A stretch of 64,000 nucleotides of DNA from Clostridiaceae bacterium UBA6085 (GTDB lineage: Bacteria; Bacillota; Clostridia; Clostridiales; Clostridiaceae): NCBI GenBank assembly GCA_002428605.1, contig DIXH01000025.1, positions 19,197 to 83,196 on the forward strand, written 5' to 3'. This document shows, in pieces, positions 63,969 through 64,000 of the stretch (position 1 is the stretch's first letter; every line of letters starts with the position of its first letter). A program made the position numbers and the translations under genes. The notes beneath the pieces were generated by a model. It worked only from the letters and a program-made list of their open reading frames with translations, searched no databases and was not told the origin of the DNA.

Positions 63969-64000
63969 ATTAAGACGGAACTGCGTATAACGATTCCTGT

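Overview
The window reads as a chromosomal segment of an anaerobic, Gram-positive, Clostridia-like bacterium. The signs are strong Shine-Dalgarno sites, many TTG and GTG starts, AGG/AGA-dominated arginine codons, a glmS ribozyme, Veg, a DUF3867 protein, electron-transfer flavoproteins, several glycerol-3-phosphate dehydrogenase-like FAD proteins, and class B penicillin-binding proteins. No phage, transposase, CRISPR array or rRNA was seen. I cannot name the genus from sequence alone.

Layout. 1-5.0 kb (+): a 5'-truncated YhhN-like membrane protein, an Ldh_2-type malate/lactate dehydrogenase interrupted by an in-frame amber codon, two small membrane proteins, and a lipoprotein PBP that has lost its catalytic serine and lysine. 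5.1-9.5 kb (-): an operon etfB-etfA-YkvI-like transporter-FAD 2-hydroxyacid dehydrogenase, resembling bifurcating lactate dehydrogenase loci. 9.8-16 kb: a GyrI-like protein, an aromatic acid exporter-like protein, and a sigma-54 activator followed by three palindromic sites, a -24/-12 promoter, and a CitMHS transporter with AtuA alpha and beta subunits. 16-24.5 kb (+): glycosyltransferase, GntP permease, Gfo/Idh/MocA oxidoreductase, cytochrome b5-like lipoprotein, GNAT-like protein, PepF and MscS. 24.6-31.3 kb (+): GlpA-like, GlpB-like, DUF1667, biotin ligase, a second GlpA-like protein, DUF3867 and ProC. 31.3-37.1 kb (-): glmS with its ribozyme, acylphosphatase, a membrane-anchored degenerate exonuclease-fold protein, and a two-component system. 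37.4-56.6 kb (mostly +): housekeeping genes including a canonical PBP2-like protein, veg, ispE, pyrG, rho, tdk, yqhQ, prmC, prfA, ywlC, ywlE, rpiB, upp and wecB, with a UgtP-like glycosyltransferase and rpmE on the minus strand.

56.7-64 kb: a tandem duplication. Each unit of about 3.5 kb holds tRNA-Tyr, a divergent MocR/PdxR regulator, and pdxS-pdxT for pyridoxal 5'-phosphate synthesis. A third tRNA-Tyr closes the array. The regulator-pdxS intergenic regions carry 24-bp direct repeats, two copies in unit 1 and three in unit 2, which probably are PdxR operators and overlap the promoters.

The most system-like signals are the sigma-54/CitMHS/AtuA locus, the tRNA-bounded PdxR-PdxST duplication with differing operator counts, the triple palindrome before ispE, and two apparent pseudoenzymes (the PBP and the exonuclease-fold protein). 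All functions are inferred from sequence motifs read by eye. No database search was run.
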